51,002 nt of DNA. It comes from an uncultured Bacteroidota bacterium (GTDB taxonomy: Bacteria > Bacteroidota > Bacteroidia > Chitinophagales > Saprospiraceae). Below the pieces are notes generated by a model. The model made no database searches, was not told the DNA's origin, and saw nothing but the letters and a program-made list of their open reading frames with translations. Location: contig CALMBD010000113.1 of NCBI GenBank assembly GCA_937861115.1, positions 1 to 51,002 on the forward strand, written 5' to 3'. Position numbers and translations under genes: made by a program. Below are positions 1-9,392 of this stretch, one piece after another; position 1 is the first letter of the stretch, and every line of letters begins with the position of its first letter.

Positions 1-106
1 AATCTGCGTCATCAGCGTGCCAACCCCAAGGCAGATTGAGCAGATTCACACAGAATTATCAAATTTTATCTGCGCGCATCCGCCTAATCTGCGTCATCAG
101 TGTGCC
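1..106. repeat. Two copies of a 21-bp intergenic repeat
   Basis: AATCTGCGTCATCAGCGTGCC lies at 1-21 and a copy with one change lies at 86-106. Between them, related fragments (gcagattgagcagatt) continue the pattern. No gene is visible in 1-163. The repeat sits just upstream of the DUF885 gene and resembles the short-period intergenic repeats found elsewhere in this window. Its function is unknown. Confidence 0.7.
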
Positions 107-163
107 ATTCACCAACGCAAAACACTCAGATGTTCTACTTTTAAGGCTCTAAAACAGACAACC

Positions 164-1945
164 ATGCGCCATATTTCCGGATACCTTTTTTTGTTCCTCT
201 TCTGTTTTGCCTGCCGCGATACGCCCAAACCCCCAACCGAAAATCCCGCGGCCCAACTCAACGACCTGCTCGAAAAATTTTACCGTGAACGCTTGTCCTT
301 TTACCCCCTCGAAGCAACGGTTCAGGGCGTCGACGGCTACAACGATCAATTGCAGATCGACGTAAGCGAGGATTTCCGGAGCCGTCTTCGCGCGTTCTAT
401 ACCCGCACCAAAACATCGCTGGCACAATACGACCCGGCGAAATTCGACGACAACGACCGCATCAGTTACGAAATCCTGCAATGGGAATGCGACATCAACC
501 TGAAAGGACTGGAATTCCCGGACAACTACACGCCCATCAACCAGTTCTGGAGCCTGCCGCTGACACTCGGGCAATACGGATCGGGCAGCGGCTCGCAACC
601 GTTTAAAACCGTGCAGGATTACGACAACTGGCTTGCCCGGATCGGAAAATTTCCAGTATGGTGCGATTCAGCCATCGTCTACACGCGCAAAGGCATGGAA
701 AAAGGCTATGTGCTGCCCAAGGTGCTGATCGCCAAGTGTATTCCCCAATTCAAGGAACTCGTCACCGCCGACCCGACCAAGAACCTGTATTACGGTCCGA
801 TCCAAATGATGCCCGCCGATTTTCCGGCGGCCGACAAGGCGCGGCTGACCGAAGCCTACAAAAAAATGATTGCGGAGCAACTCGTGCCTTCGTTTCAAAA
901 ACTCGCCGATTTTTTTGAAAAAGAATACCTGCCAAAAGGTCGCGCGTCGTCGGGCATTTCCGACACGCCGAACGGCCGCGCGCGATACGATTACCTGATA
1001 AAATACTGGACCACGACGGATATGAGCGCCGATGAGATATTCGAACTAGGCGAAAGCGAGGTAGCGCGTATCCGAGGCGAAATGGAAAAGGTGAAAACAC
1101 AGGTCGGCTTCAAGGGCGACCTGCGCGCGTTTTTCGACTACGTGCGTACCGACAAAAAATTTACGCCTTTCAAAGAACCCCAGCAGGTGATCGACTGGTA
1201 CGCATCGCTGGAGAAGACCATGAAACCCCAATTGAGCAAGATGTTCGATCTGGTACCGAAATCGAAGTTCGAGGTTCGCCGCACGGAGGCGTTTCGCGAG
1301 GCGTCGGCCAGCGCGGAGTACACGCAAGGAACGCCCGATGGCAGCCGCCCCGGCATTTTTTACGTGCCGGTACCCGATGCTTCCAAGGCCAACGTAGTGG
1401 GCGGCGAGTCACTGTTCCTGCACGAGGCCATACCGGGGCACCATTATCAGATATCGCTGCAACAGGAAAATACGGCCCTGCCCACCTTCCGGCGCTTCCT
1501 GTGGTACGGCGCCTATGGTGAGGGCTGGGCGCTGTATTCCGAGAGCCTGGGCAAGGAACTCGGCCTTTATACCGACCCATACCAGTATTTCGGTATGCTC
1601 AGCAGTGAAATGCACCGCGCCATCCGGCTGGTCGTCGATGTGGGCATGCACACCAAAGGCTGGACGCGCGAGCAGGCGATCGAGTATTCCAAAGCCAATG
1701 AGGCCGAGCCTGAAGAGAGCATCGTCGCGGAGATCGAGCGCTACATGGCCATCCCCGGCCAGGCGCTGTCGTACAAAGTCGGACAGTTAAAAATACTCGA
1801 ACTGCGGCACCGGGCGGAGCAGGCGCTGGGCGAAAAGTTTGATATCCGGGAATTTCACAACCAGGTGCTGGATGCGGGTTGCTTGCCGCTGAAGGTGCTG
1901 GAGGAGAAAGTAGACCGGTGGATAGAGCAGAAGCGAAAGTCGTGA
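164..1945 (+). CDS. DUF885 family lipoprotein, probable zinc metallopeptidase
   Basis: The protein has 593 residues. The reading frame is open further upstream, to position 17, but the ATG at 164 gives a typical lipoprotein signal (hydrophobic LFLFLFCFAC followed by R) with Cys16 as the probable lipid anchor, so I chose that start. The rest matches the DUF885 family. The key motif is HEAIPGHHYQ, with His420, Glu421 and His426 as likely metal and catalytic residues, followed by the GEGWALYSE region typical of the family. The upstream part before codon 50 runs through intergenic repeat DNA, which supports the later start. A possible -7 box (TACTTTTA, one mismatch to TAnnTTTG) lies at 136-143. 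The substrate is unknown. A role in degrading peptides at the envelope is inferred from family knowledge. It is a single gene, convergent with the toxin-antitoxin pair. Confidence 0.88.
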   Translation: MRHISGYLFLFLFCFACRDTPKPPTENPAAQLNDLLEKFYRERLSFYPLEATVQGVDGYNDQLQIDVSEDFRSRLRAFYTRTKTSLAQYDPAKFDDNDRISYEILQWECDINLKGLEFPDNYTPINQFWSLPLTLGQYGSGSGSQPFKTVQDYDNWLARIGKFPVWCDSAIVYTRKGMEKGYVLPKVLIAKCIPQFKELVTADPTKNLYYGPIQMMPADFPAADKARLTEAYKKMIAEQLVPSFQKLADFFEKEYLPKGRASSGISDTPNGRARYDYLIKYWTTTDMSADEIFELGESEVARIRGEMEKVKTQVGFKGDLRAFFDYVRTDKKFTPFKEPQQVIDWYASLEKTMKPQLSKMFDLVPKSKFEVRRTEAFREASASAEYTQGTPDGSRPGIFYVPVPDASKANVVGGESLFLHEAIPGHHYQISLQQENTALPTFRRFLWYGAYGEGWALYSESLGKELGLYTDPYQYFGMLSSEMHRAIRLVVDVGMHTKGWTREQAIEYSKANEAEPEESIVAEIERYMAIPGQALSYKVGQLKILELRHRAEQALGEKFDIREFHNQVLDAGCLPLKVLEEKVDRWIEQKRKS

Positions 1946-2063
1946 GTTGTCTCGTCCTAAAATAATTTTACAAATACCTCTGCTGGCATTTTTATACGAT
2001 TATCTGAAGTATCCTGAACAACTTCTTTCATAGTAAATCTATGATGGAATTGAAAAATTACCC

Positions 2064-2402
2064 TCAAATCTTCAACACCGATTGCAATGCCAACCCGATC
2101 TCGACCATTATGGCATCTGGAGCCACTCCCAATTTCCGTATTAACCGCAATTGAGAGACTGATCGAACCTGGAAACAATCGGCTGCTGATGTCTTGGAAA
2201 GATTGTTCCCTTCGTCAGGGTCGAGTTTTACCATCCAGGGTGCAGCGCCGTAATGCGGTTTCCAGTCAGTAATGGGTACGATCACTCTGAGCGGAAGAAT
2301 GCCGATGGCGTCGTCGTTAACGATGACAGCAGGGCGGGATTTCTTTATTTCAGATCCAATGGTCGGGTCAAGATTGACCAACCAGATTTCACCGCGTTTC
2401 AT
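2064..2402 (-). CDS. PemK/MazF-family toxin
   Basis: This 112-residue protein begins MKRGEIWLVNLDPTIGSEIKKSRPAVIV, the typical N-terminus of MazF/PemK ribonucleases, with the RGEIW and SRPAVIV elements that form the core SH3-like barrel. Family members cut mRNA at short sequences and slow growth under stress. The start overlaps the end of the upstream antitoxin-like gene by 14 bp (2389-2402), which indicates translational coupling, the usual toxin-antitoxin layout. Length is normal for the family. The cleavage specificity cannot be read from the sequence. Confidence 0.88.
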   Translation of the reverse strand: MKRGEIWLVNLDPTIGSEIKKSRPAVIVNDDAIGILPLRVIVPITDWKPHYGAAPWMVKLDPDEGNNLSKTSAADCFQVRSVSQLRLIRKLGVAPDAIMVEIGLALQSVLKI

Positions 2403-2655
2403 GATATGCTTCGGTGTCTAGAGCTGAAAAAGCGGTGAGTTCTTCGTTGTGCTGATAGTCATCCAATAAAAGCATGGCTGCGGATTGAATATCCATAAGA
2501 GGATAATCGGCGGTGGATTCTTCCACCATATCCTGTGTTTTTAAATGGAGGGCTTCCTTTTCTGCGTCCTGCAGAAACTGCTTTTGTTGTTTCGGCGAGA
2601 GTTGCCGAAATAATTGCAGGAGTTGTTCGTAGCCAATTTCAAGTTTTACTGTCAT
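2389..2655 (-). CDS. Putative antitoxin partner of the MazF-type toxin
   Basis: This is an 88-residue acidic protein starting MTVKLEIGYEQLLQLFRQL. The frame is open 30 bp further upstream, but that part overlaps the -7 box at 2683-2690, so the ATG at 2655 is the better start. It has a helical Leu/Gln-rich N-terminal half and an acidic C-terminal half (ADYPLMDIQ, DDYQHNEEL) that could wrap a basic toxin. I do not recognise a classic MazE AbrB-type DNA-binding fold. The assignment as antitoxin rests on position: it lies directly upstream of the toxin, overlaps it by 14 bp and shares one promoter. Confidence 0.75.
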   Translation of the reverse strand: MTVKLEIGYEQLLQLFRQLSPKQQKQFLQDAEKEALHLKTQDMVEESTADYPLMDIQSAAMLLLDDYQHNEELTAFSALDTEAYHETR

Positions 2656-2682
2656 AGGTACGATGTTAAGGTTACTGGAACA

Positions 2683-2690
2683 CAAATTTA
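2683..2690 (-). promoter_or_regulatory. -7 promoter box of the toxin-antitoxin operon
   Basis: On the minus strand this reads TAAATTTG, a perfect match to the Bacteroidota -7 consensus TAnnTTTG. It lies 27 bp upstream of the antitoxin ATG. No clear -33 element is visible. It sits in the 51-bp gap between the end of icmF and the antitoxin, so the pair has its own promoter. Confidence 0.55.
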
Positions 2691-2706
2691 TTCTATTTCC
2701 AATAAT

Positions 2707-5700
2707 TCACATATTCCTCCGATACTGCCCCCCCACTTCATACAAGGCGTGCGTGATCTGCCCCAACGAGCACACCTTGGCCGCTTCCATGAGTTCGGCA
2801 AAGAGGTTGCCGTTTTGCACGGCGACCCGCTGCAGGCGTTTGAGCGCAGCCTTGCCCTTGTCGGCATTCGCCTCATGCAAACTGCGCAGTGTGACGATCT
2901 GGTCTTCTTTTTCCTCCTCCGTGGCCCGGATCACTTCCCTGGGCAGAATGGTCGGCGAGCCTTCCTTGCTCAGGAAGGTATTGACGCCGATGAGCGGCAG
3001 TTCGCCGGTATGTTTCAGCGTTTCATAATACAGGCTTTCCTCCTGGATCTTGCCGCGCTGGTACATGGTTTCCATGGCGCCCAGCACACCCCCGCGCTCG
3101 GTGATGCGGTCGAATTCGGCCAGTACGGCAGCCTCCACCAGATCGGTCAGTTCTTCTATGATGAAGGAGCCCTGGAGCGGGTTTTCGTTTTTGGCGAGGC
3201 CCAGTTCGTGGTTGATGATCAACTGGATGGCCATGGCGCGGCGCACCGATTCTTCGGTGGGTGTGGTGATGGCCTCGTCGTAGGCGTTGGTATGCAGCGA
3301 ATTGCAGTTGTCGTAAATGGCGTACAAGGCCTGTAGCGTCGTGCGGATGTCGTTGAACGCGATCTCCTGGGCGTGCAGGGAGCGGCCGGAGGTCTGGATG
3401 TGATATTTCAACATCTGGCTGCGCTTGTTGGCGCCGTATTTCCAGCGCATGGCCTTGGCCCAGATGCGCCGCGCCACACGCCCGATAACGGCGTATTCGG
3501 GGTCGACACCGTTGGAAAAGAAGAACGACAGGTTGGGGGCAAAGTCGTCGACTTTCATGCCGCGCGAGGCGTAGTATTCCACGAAGGTGAAGCCGTTTGC
3601 CAGAGTGAAGGCAAGTTGAGAGATAGGATTGGCGCCCGCTTCGGCGATATGGTAGCCCGAAATGGATACCGAGTAGAAGTTGCGGACCTTGTTCGCTATG
3701 AAAAACTCCTGCACGTCGCCCATCACCCGCAGGCTGAATTCGGTGCTGAAAATACAGGTATTTTGCGCCTGATCTTCTTTCAGGATATCGGCCTGCACGG
3801 TGCCGCGCACGGAAGAAAGGGCGTAGGCCTTGATTTTTTGGTATACCTCCGGCTCCAGTACTTCCTCGCCGGTAATGCCAAGCAGCAGGAGTCCCAGCCC
3901 GTCGTTGCCTTCGGGCAGGTCGCCGCGGTAGCGCGGGCGTTCCAGTCCCCTGTCTTCGTATTTTTCCTTCAGTTTAGCCTCCACGACCTTTTCCATCCCG
4001 TGCTCCCGGATATATTTCTCGCACTGCTGGTCGATGGCAGCATTCATGAAAAATGCCGCGATAGTCGCTGCCGGGCCGTTGATGGTCATCGACACCGACG
4101 TTTTCGGGTCGCAGAGATCGAAGCCGGAGTAGAGTTTTTTGGCGTCGTCGAGACAGCAAATGCTCACGCCCGAGTTGCCGATCTTGCCGTAGATGTCGGG
4201 ACGGTAATCGGGGTCCTCTCCGTACAGCGTCACGGAGTCGAAGGCCGTGCTGAGGCGTGCGGCGGGCAGTCCCTGCGACACATAGTGGAAACGTTTGTTG
4301 GTGCGTTCGGGGCCGCCTTCGCCGGCAAACATCCGCGTCGGATCTTCGCCTTCGCGTTTGAAGGGAAATACGCCTGCCGTGTAGGGAAACTCGCCCGGTA
4401 CGTTCTCCTGCAGGCGCCAGCGCAGTATTTCGCCCCAATCCTTGAATTTCGGGAAAGCCACGCGCGGGATGCGCGTGTGCGAGAGACTCTCGGTATAGGT
4501 TTTTACCCTGACTTCCTTGTCGCGCACGTGATACACGTACTCGGGGGCGGCATAACGGGCCTTCATGGCCTCATGGCCCTCGAGAATGCGCTTGCAACGC
4601 CAGTCGAGTTGAGCCTCCAGTTCGGCGTAGCGTTTTTTGAGCGCATCTGCTAACTGGCTGTCCGGGGTTTCCCGCCCGCTTTCAATGGTTTCTATTGTAT
4701 TTTTCAGGCTCCACAATTTACCGGCAATGGCAACCTGCTGCTCCACATCGAAGTCGTACTTGCGGTTGCTCTCGGCGATCTCCGAAAGGTAACGGGTGCG
4801 CTGGGGCGGGATGATGTATATTTTTTCCGACATCTCATCGGTTGCCGTAAAGGTGGATTGCCAGCCGGTGTGGCATTTTTCCTCCACGAGGGCGATGATG
4901 CGGCTGTAGAGTTGATTGACACCCGGATCGTTGAACTGGCTGGCGATGCAGCCGAATACGGGCATGTTGTCGACGGCCACATCCCAGGCGTTGTGGTTGC
5001 GCTGCACCTGCTTGCGTACGTCGCGCAGGGCGTCGAGGGCGCCGCGTTTGTCAAACTTGTTGATGGCGATCACATCCGCAAAATCGAGCATATCGATTTT
5101 TTCGAGTTGCGTGGCAGCGCCGAACTCCGGTGTCATCACATACAGGCTCACGTTGCTGTGATCGATGATCTCGGTGTCGCTCTGGCCGATGCCGCTGGTC
5201 TCGAGGATGATGAGGTCGAACTTCGCCGCTTTCAGGATGTCTACCGCCGCATGTACGTATTTGGAGAGGGCCAGGTTGCTCTGGCGCGTCGCCAGCGAAC
5301 GCATATACACGCGGGGGTTATTGATGGCGTTCATCCGGATGCGGTCTCCGAGCAGTGCGCCGCCGGTCTTGCGCTTGGAAGGATCGACGGAAACGATGGC
5401 TATGGTTTTGTCGGGAAAGTCGAGCAAAAAACGGCGGACGAGTTCGTCGACCAGGGAGGATTTGCCGGAACCGCCCGTGCCGGTGACGCCGAGTACGGGA
5501 GAAGCCGGGGTTTTGGCGGCTGAGGATTGGAGTTGCGGGGCAATTTCCTTTTCGTAAAAATCGGGGTTGTTTTCGGCTACGGAGATCAGGCGTGCAATAC
5601 TGGAAACGTCGGGTGCGGTATGGTCTGTACGGGAAAAATTAACCAGTTTTTTCAATTCGCCGTTCACGGAAAAACCTACCGGAAAGTCGCATTGCTGCAA

Positions 5701-6117
5701 CACATCGTTGATCATGCCCTGCAGGCCCATTTTGCGCCCGTCGTCGGGATGGTAAAGGCGGGTGATGCCGTACCGGTGCAGTTCCTCGATCTCGGAAGGC
5801 AAAATGGTGCCGCCGCCGCCGCCAAATATCTTGATATGCCCGGCACCGTGCTCTTTCAGCAGGTCGTGCATGTATTTGAAAAACTCGTTGTGGCCACCCT
5901 GGTACGAAGTGATGGCGATGCCCTGCACGTCTTCCTGAATGGCACAGTCCACAATCTCCTGTACGGAGCGGTTGTGGCCGAGGTGTATGATTTCCGCGCC
6001 GCTGCTTTGCATGATGCGACGCATGATATTGATGGCTGCATCGTGACCGTCGAAGAGACTGGCGGCCGTGACGATCCGTATTTTGTTTTTGGGCTGGTAG
6101 GGCGCGACTTGCGTCAT
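2707..6117 (-). CDS. icmF: Fused isobutyryl-CoA mutase IcmF (B12 domain, G-protein chaperone, mutase)
   Basis: This 1136-residue protein joins three parts. An N-terminal B12-binding domain carries the DGHDA motif, with His25 as probable lower cobalt ligand, and a GGGGGTI loop. A MeaB/ArgK-type GTPase domain has the P-loop GTGGSGKS at residues 213-220. The C-terminal part is a large mutase barrel containing [23 protein letters not shown]. This order (B12, GTPase, mutase) is specific to IcmF, which interconverts isobutyryl-CoA and n-butyryl-CoA using adenosylcobalamin. Ordinary methylmalonyl-CoA mutases have the B12 domain at the C-terminus. Annotation pipelines often call it methylmalonyl-CoA mutase. 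It is cytoplasmic, with a role in branched-chain or short-chain acyl-CoA metabolism. Exact substrate preference would need checking of active-site residues. It is preceded by a good -7 box. No cobalamin riboswitch was recognised in the 196-bp upstream gap. Confidence 0.93.
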   Translation of the reverse strand: MTQVAPYQPKNKIRIVTAASLFDGHDAAINIMRRIMQSSGAEIIHLGHNRSVQEIVDCAIQEDVQGIAITSYQGGHNEFFKYMHDLLKEHGAGHIKIFGGGGGTILPSEIEELHRYGITRLYHPDDGRKMGLQGMINDVLQQCDFPVGFSVNGELKKLVNFSRTDHTAPDVSSIARLISVAENNPDFYEKEIAPQLQSSAAKTPASPVLGVTGTGGSGKSSLVDELVRRFLLDFPDKTIAIVSVDPSKRKTGGALLGDRIRMNAINNPRVYMRSLATRQSNLALSKYVHAAVDILKAAKFDLIILETSGIGQSDTEIIDHSNVSLYVMTPEFGAATQLEKIDMLDFADVIAINKFDKRGALDALRDVRKQVQRNHNAWDVAVDNMPVFGCIASQFNDPGVNQLYSRIIALVEEKCHTGWQSTFTATDEMSEKIYIIPPQRTRYLSEIAESNRKYDFDVEQQVAIAGKLWSLKNTIETIESGRETPDSQLADALKKRYAELEAQLDWRCKRILEGHEAMKARYAAPEYVYHVRDKEVRVKTYTESLSHTRIPRVAFPKFKDWGEILRWRLQENVPGEFPYTAGVFPFKREGEDPTRMFAGEGGPERTNKRFHYVSQGLPAARLSTAFDSVTLYGEDPDYRPDIYGKIGNSGVSICCLDDAKKLYSGFDLCDPKTSVSMTINGPAATIAAFFMNAAIDQQCEKYIREHGMEKVVEAKLKEKYEDRGLERPRYRGDLPEGNDGLGLLLLGITGEEVLEPEVYQKIKAYALSSVRGTVQADILKEDQAQNTCIFSTEFSLRVMGDVQEFFIANKVRNFYSVSISGYHIAEAGANPISQLAFTLANGFTFVEYYASRGMKVDDFAPNLSFFFSNGVDPEYAVIGRVARRIWAKAMRWKYGANKRSQMLKYHIQTSGRSLHAQEIAFNDIRTTLQALYAIYDNCNSLHTNAYDEAITTPTEESVRRAMAIQLIINHELGLAKNENPLQGSFIIEELTDLVEAAVLAEFDRITERGGVLGAMETMYQRGKIQEESLYYETLKHTGELPLIGVNTFLSKEGSPTILPREVIRATEEEKEDQIVTLRSLHEANADKGKAALKRLQRVAVQNGNLFAELMEAAKVCSLGQITHALYEVGGQYRRNM

Positions 6118-6146
6118 GATATTGCCGGATTTGGTTTAAGACGGCG

Positions 6147-6154
6147 CAAAGATA
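6147..6154 (-). promoter_or_regulatory. -7 promoter box of icmF
   Basis: The minus strand reads TATCTTTG, a perfect TAnnTTTG match, 29 bp upstream of the icmF ATG at 6117. A short leader would result. Confidence 0.6.
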
Positions 6155-6221
6155 AGGGGAAGTGACGAGTAGTAAGGTGTAAGTCTGGAGTTGTGCGTTG
6201 CCCCCTTTTCATTTACGCATA

Positions 6222-6254
6222 AGACCTATAAGGTTTTCAAAACCTTATAGGTCT
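6222..6254. repeat. Perfect 16-bp-arm palindrome between icmF and the AAA ATPase gene
   Basis: The left arm AGACCTATAAGGTTTT (6222-6237) and its exact reverse complement (6239-6254) are separated by one base. It lies downstream of the AAA ATPase stop at 6314 and upstream of icmF. Neither side is followed by a T run, so it is not a textbook intrinsic terminator. It could still stabilise the 3' end of the ATPase mRNA or be a dispersed palindromic repeat. Confidence 0.7.
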
Positions 6255-6313
6255 AAATAATTGATAATCAATCGATAAGGCATAAAAATGTCAAATCGGT
6301 GCGCTCAATCCCC

Positions 6314-7804
6314 TCAATTAAACAGATCACGCATGTCATCTTCATCCTCGTCTTTAAGATTTCCCGTCAGGAAGTCCTTGAACACCCACTTGGTCTGAAC
6401 GAACTCCTTGCTCAGTACTTCGAATTCGGAAAGTCCGTGCAGGGCGAGTTCCATGAAGGTGTACATATCGCCTTTGTCGACACCTGCGGCTTCGGCGACT
6501 TTGGTGAGGCCTGCCACCTGGTCGAGTTCTTTATAGAACTGTTTGTTCGGAAGATCGGTGAACAAGTCGACCACATTCCCTGCTGAAAACCAGGCTTTTA
6601 TCACGCCATACGGATCGCGTTCCTGTCCGCGTTTCAGTTTGGACGGGTTGGCAAAATACTGGAGAAACACTTTTTTGAGTGCTTCGCCGATGATATTCAG
6701 GGCCACGACATAGGGGCCTTCCTGCTCGCCTTCGTACACCATTTCCACCTTTCCGGTCAGGGCCGGAATAACGCCCCAGAAATCGGTGATGCGGGCAGTG
6801 GTGTTGTCTTCGCCGTTGCGCAGCAGTCGCCGCTCGGCGGTAGAGTAGAGGTTTTCGTAGGCCGAAATGGTCAGGCGTGCGCTTACGCCGCTCTTTTTGT
6901 CCACAAATTCACTGTCCCTTGCAGCAAAGGCAATTTCCTCGATAAGGTTTTTGAGCATTTCGGGAATGCGAATCCTTTCGCGTTGTTCTGCGGTAATGCG
7001 CGATTCCTGCTCCGTGATCTTGCGGCCGATATCGATCGAAGTAGGGTAGTGCGTGGTGATCTGGCTTTCGATGCGGTCTTTCAACGGCGTGATGATGCTG
7101 CCGCGGTTGGTGTAATCCTCGGGGTTGGCGGTAAAGATAAATTCCACATCGAGCGGCAACCGGAGTTTGAAGCCACGGATCTGCATATCGCCTTCCTGCA
7201 GGACGTTGAACAGCGACACCTGAATGCGTGCCTGGAGGTCGGGCAATTCATTGATCACAAACAGGCAGCGGTGTGCGCGCGGGATCAGTCCGAAGTGGAT
7301 AACCCGCTCGTCGGAGTAAGGCAGGCGCAGGTTGGCGGCCTTGATCGGGTCGACGTCGCCGACGAGGTCGGCGATGCTGACGTCGGGGGTGGCGAGTTTT
7401 TCCACATAGCGCGCGTCGCGGTGCATCCATTCCACGGGCGTATCATCGCCCTTTTCAGCGATCAGGTCCTTGGCATAGCGGCTGATGGGCGCCATCGGGT
7501 CGTCGTTGAGCTCGCTGCCGGCCACGACGGGGATGTACTCGTCGAGCAGGTGCACGAGCATACGCGCGATACGCGTTTTGGCCTGGCCGCGCAGGCCGAG
7601 CAGCAGGATGTTGTGGCGGCTGAGCACGGCGCGTTCCACATCAGGCAAAACCGTATCGTCGAAACCGAAAATGCCGGGGAAAATAGTCTCCTTGTTGCGG
7701 ATCTTTGCGATCAGGTTATCGCGTAGTTCCTGTTTGACGCTTCGGGGTTTATAGCCGCTTTTCTTCAGTTCGCCAAGTGTGCGAATTTGGTGGATGTCTT
7801 TCAT
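6314..7804 (-). CDS. AAA+ ATPase of the MoxR / magnesium-chelatase ChlI-like type
   Basis: This is a 496-residue protein. I placed the start at the ATG at 7804. A TTG three codons upstream (7813) is possible but less likely. It has a Walker A motif GLRGQAKT (about residues 70-77), a Walker B-like CLFVINEL (about 180-187), and a sensor-type segment FIFTANPEDYTNRG, which together match the MoxR/ChlI branch of AAA+ proteins. Such ATPases usually remodel or activate a partner, often a VWA-domain protein, but no VWA gene is seen nearby. A substrate cannot be named. The C-terminus is acidic (DEDEDDMRDLFN). The gene lies 98 bp downstream of brkB. Confidence 0.85.
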   Translation of the reverse strand: MKDIHQIRTLGELKKSGYKPRSVKQELRDNLIAKIRNKETIFPGIFGFDDTVLPDVERAVLSRHNILLLGLRGQAKTRIARMLVHLLDEYIPVVAGSELNDDPMAPISRYAKDLIAEKGDDTPVEWMHRDARYVEKLATPDVSIADLVGDVDPIKAANLRLPYSDERVIHFGLIPRAHRCLFVINELPDLQARIQVSLFNVLQEGDMQIRGFKLRLPLDVEFIFTANPEDYTNRGSIITPLKDRIESQITTHYPTSIDIGRKITEQESRITAEQRERIRIPEMLKNLIEEIAFAARDSEFVDKKSGVSARLTISAYENLYSTAERRLLRNGEDNTTARITDFWGVIPALTGKVEMVYEGEQEGPYVVALNIIGEALKKVFLQYFANPSKLKRGQERDPYGVIKAWFSAGNVVDLFTDLPNKQFYKELDQVAGLTKVAEAAGVDKGDMYTFMELALHGLSEFEVLSKEFVQTKWVFKDFLTGNLKDEDEDDMRDLFN

Positions 7805-7902
7805 GCGGGGCAAAACAGCGGCCCGGCTGCTTTTGTTTAATGCTTGTTCTTTTCAATCAGAAACGACCCGGCCAGGTCAGATCGGAAACGCGGGGTATAG
7901 CG

Positions 7903-8877
7903 TTATTTAACGGGCTGCTTTTTCTTTTCCTTTTCCCGCCGTTCGTCCCGCAGTACCGCAATTCCCGCATTTAACTCAAATCCAATCAGCAGGATCATAC
8001 AGTTCAGTTGTATCCAGATCATCAGGACGATCAGGGTGCCGATAGAGCCGTAGAGCTTGTTGTAGTTGCCGAAATTGTCTACATAAAAAGAAAATCCCCA
8101 GGATGTCAGGATGGAAAGCGGTGTGGCGAGCACAGCGCCGGGATTGATGAAAGGGATGGGGTGGCGTGTGGATGACCCGTAGCGGTAGATCATCGAAAAC
8201 AGGGAATAGAAGAGCAGGATGACCACTACCCAACGCAGCGACGAAAAGGCGATAATGGTCAAAACATCCACGTGGATATACTGAAAGACAAATTTCAGGA
8301 TGGTGTTGCCCAGGATTACGAGGATCACGGAAGCCACCAGTACAAAACCGACCAGGAAGGTCAGTTGCAGGGCCATCAGGCGTTTCTGGAATGCCGTCCG
8401 CCGTTTGAAGGTAATGGGATAGTCCTTTTCAAGCCCCTTCATCATCGACAGCATACCGTTGGAGGCAAACCAAAGGGCGAGGAAAAAGCCCGCCGACAGC
8501 AATCCTTCCTTCGGTTTGGTAGCGATATCCTTGATCGTTCCGAAGATCATATCGCCGGCCTTGCCGGGCATCACTTCCTTGATTGAACTCTGGAGCGTGC
8601 CGAAAAAATCCATGCTGATCGGGAAATAGGGCAATAGCGAGATCAACACCAGGATTCCCGGGAAAATGGCCATAAAGAAACTAAAGGCCATACTGTTGGC
8701 GCGGGTAGTGATGGCGTCGTCGCGGGTTTCCTTGTCAATAAACAGGATCAGGTTGTACAGGGGTATCCGGTTGAGCCCCGGCAGGGAATGCGTTCTAGAC
8801 CATTCCAGGGTACGTACCCAGAGGGGATGGCGGACAAAATAGCGGATGAGATTGCGAAAGAATTTATTTCTTTTCAA
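7903..8877 (-). CDS. YihY/BrkB-family integral membrane protein
   Basis: This 324-residue protein has about six hydrophobic segments and the family-typical region DDAITTRANSMAFSFFMAIFPGIL near the N-terminus, followed by FGTLQSSIKEVMP and late segments with the family's SWGFSFYVDNFGNYNKLYGSIG motif. The YihY/BrkB family was earlier mislabelled as ribonuclease BN. Its molecular role is still uncertain, with envelope or transport functions suggested. The C-terminal tail is charged (RDERREKEKKKQPVK) and probably cytoplasmic. It starts 15 bp after the thioesterase gene, so the two are likely cotranscribed. Confidence 0.88.
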   Translation of the reverse strand: MKRNKFFRNLIRYFVRHPLWVRTLEWSRTHSLPGLNRIPLYNLILFIDKETRDDAITTRANSMAFSFFMAIFPGILVLISLLPYFPISMDFFGTLQSSIKEVMPGKAGDMIFGTIKDIATKPKEGLLSAGFFLALWFASNGMLSMMKGLEKDYPITFKRRTAFQKRLMALQLTFLVGFVLVASVILVILGNTILKFVFQYIHVDVLTIIAFSSLRWVVVILLFYSLFSMIYRYGSSTRHPIPFINPGAVLATPLSILTSWGFSFYVDNFGNYNKLYGSIGTLIVLMIWIQLNCMILLIGFELNAGIAVLRDERREKEKKKQPVK

Positions 8878-8892
8878 CGGTAAAAATCAAAA

Positions 8893-9306
8893 TCAGGCCT
8901 CAAAATAGGGCCTTAGTTTTTCCAGCAGGTGCTCCGGGGCGTGTACAACTTTTTTCGTCTTTGCCTCAAAGAAACAAAGTCTTACGCGGCCCGCATTCAC
9001 CAGTTTCTTTTTTTCATTGAAAACTTCCACATGAAAGGTGATGTATTCGTTGGGTAATTCGCGCAGTTCCGAACGCACGGTCAGCAGGTCGTCGTAATAG
9101 GCCGGCCGGACAAAACGCATCTCCAGGCTCATTACAGGCAACCAGATGCCGTAAACATCCTCCAGTTCCTTGTACGTCAGACCCAGCGAACGGATCATCT
9201 CCACCCGGCCTACCTCGAAGTACTGTGCGTAGTTACCGTAATAGAGATAACCCATCTGGTCGGTCTCGCCATAGCGAACCCTTAACTGGACTTCGTGAAC
9301 ATACAT
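8893..9306 (-). CDS. Hotdog-fold acyl-CoA thioesterase (YbgC/FadM type)
   Basis: This 137-residue protein starts at the ATG at 9306 (MYVHEVQLRVRYGETDQMGYLYYGNYAQYFEVGR). A longer open frame up to 9360 is read through repeat DNA and is rejected. The ETDQMGYLYYGNY segment matches the catalytic D-x-x-G-x-x-x-(H/Y)-x-x-Y region of 4-hydroxybenzoyl-CoA thioesterase-like proteins such as YbgC. In this copy the usual His is Tyr. It probably hydrolyses acyl-CoA thioesters in the cytoplasm. The physiological substrate is unknown. Upstream lies a 24-bp inverted repeat of heptamers separating it from arcA. Downstream is brkB. Confidence 0.87.
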   Translation of the reverse strand: MYVHEVQLRVRYGETDQMGYLYYGNYAQYFEVGRVEMIRSLGLTYKELEDVYGIWLPVMSLEMRFVRPAYYDDLLTVRSELRELPNEYITFHVEVFNEKKKLVNAGRVRLCFFEAKTKKVVHAPEHLLEKLRPYFEA

Positions 9307-9315
9307 ATCTTTCAG

Positions 9316-9390
9316 TGTTAAGTGATAAGTGATAAGGGTTAAGTGACAAGAGCCTGACAATCAACACTTATCACTTAACCCTTATCACTT
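9316..9390. repeat. Heptamer repeat (AAGTGAT units) in an inverted pair
   Basis: From 9320 the units read AAGTGAT, AAGTGAT, AAGGGTT, AAGTGAC, all with period 7. A reversed copy follows at 9365-9390. The segments 9327-9350 and 9367-9390 pair with a single mismatch over 24 bp around a 16-nt loop. The right end touches the arcA stop codon (TAA at 9393-9395 on the minus strand). It may act as a 3'-end hairpin for arcA. There is no T run. Confidence 0.75.
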
Positions 9391-9392
9391 AC

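Noticed and set aside
3373-4653. A 426-codon open frame antisense to icmF
   Set aside because: It has no recognisable domain, its composition follows the codon bias of icmF on the other strand, and icmF has strong motifs throughout this stretch. It is a shadow frame.
6118-6313. A cobalamin riboswitch upstream of icmF
   Set aside because: The 196-bp gap contains a -7 box only 29 bp before the ATG and a simple palindrome. No B12-box-like core was recognised and the predicted leader is too short.
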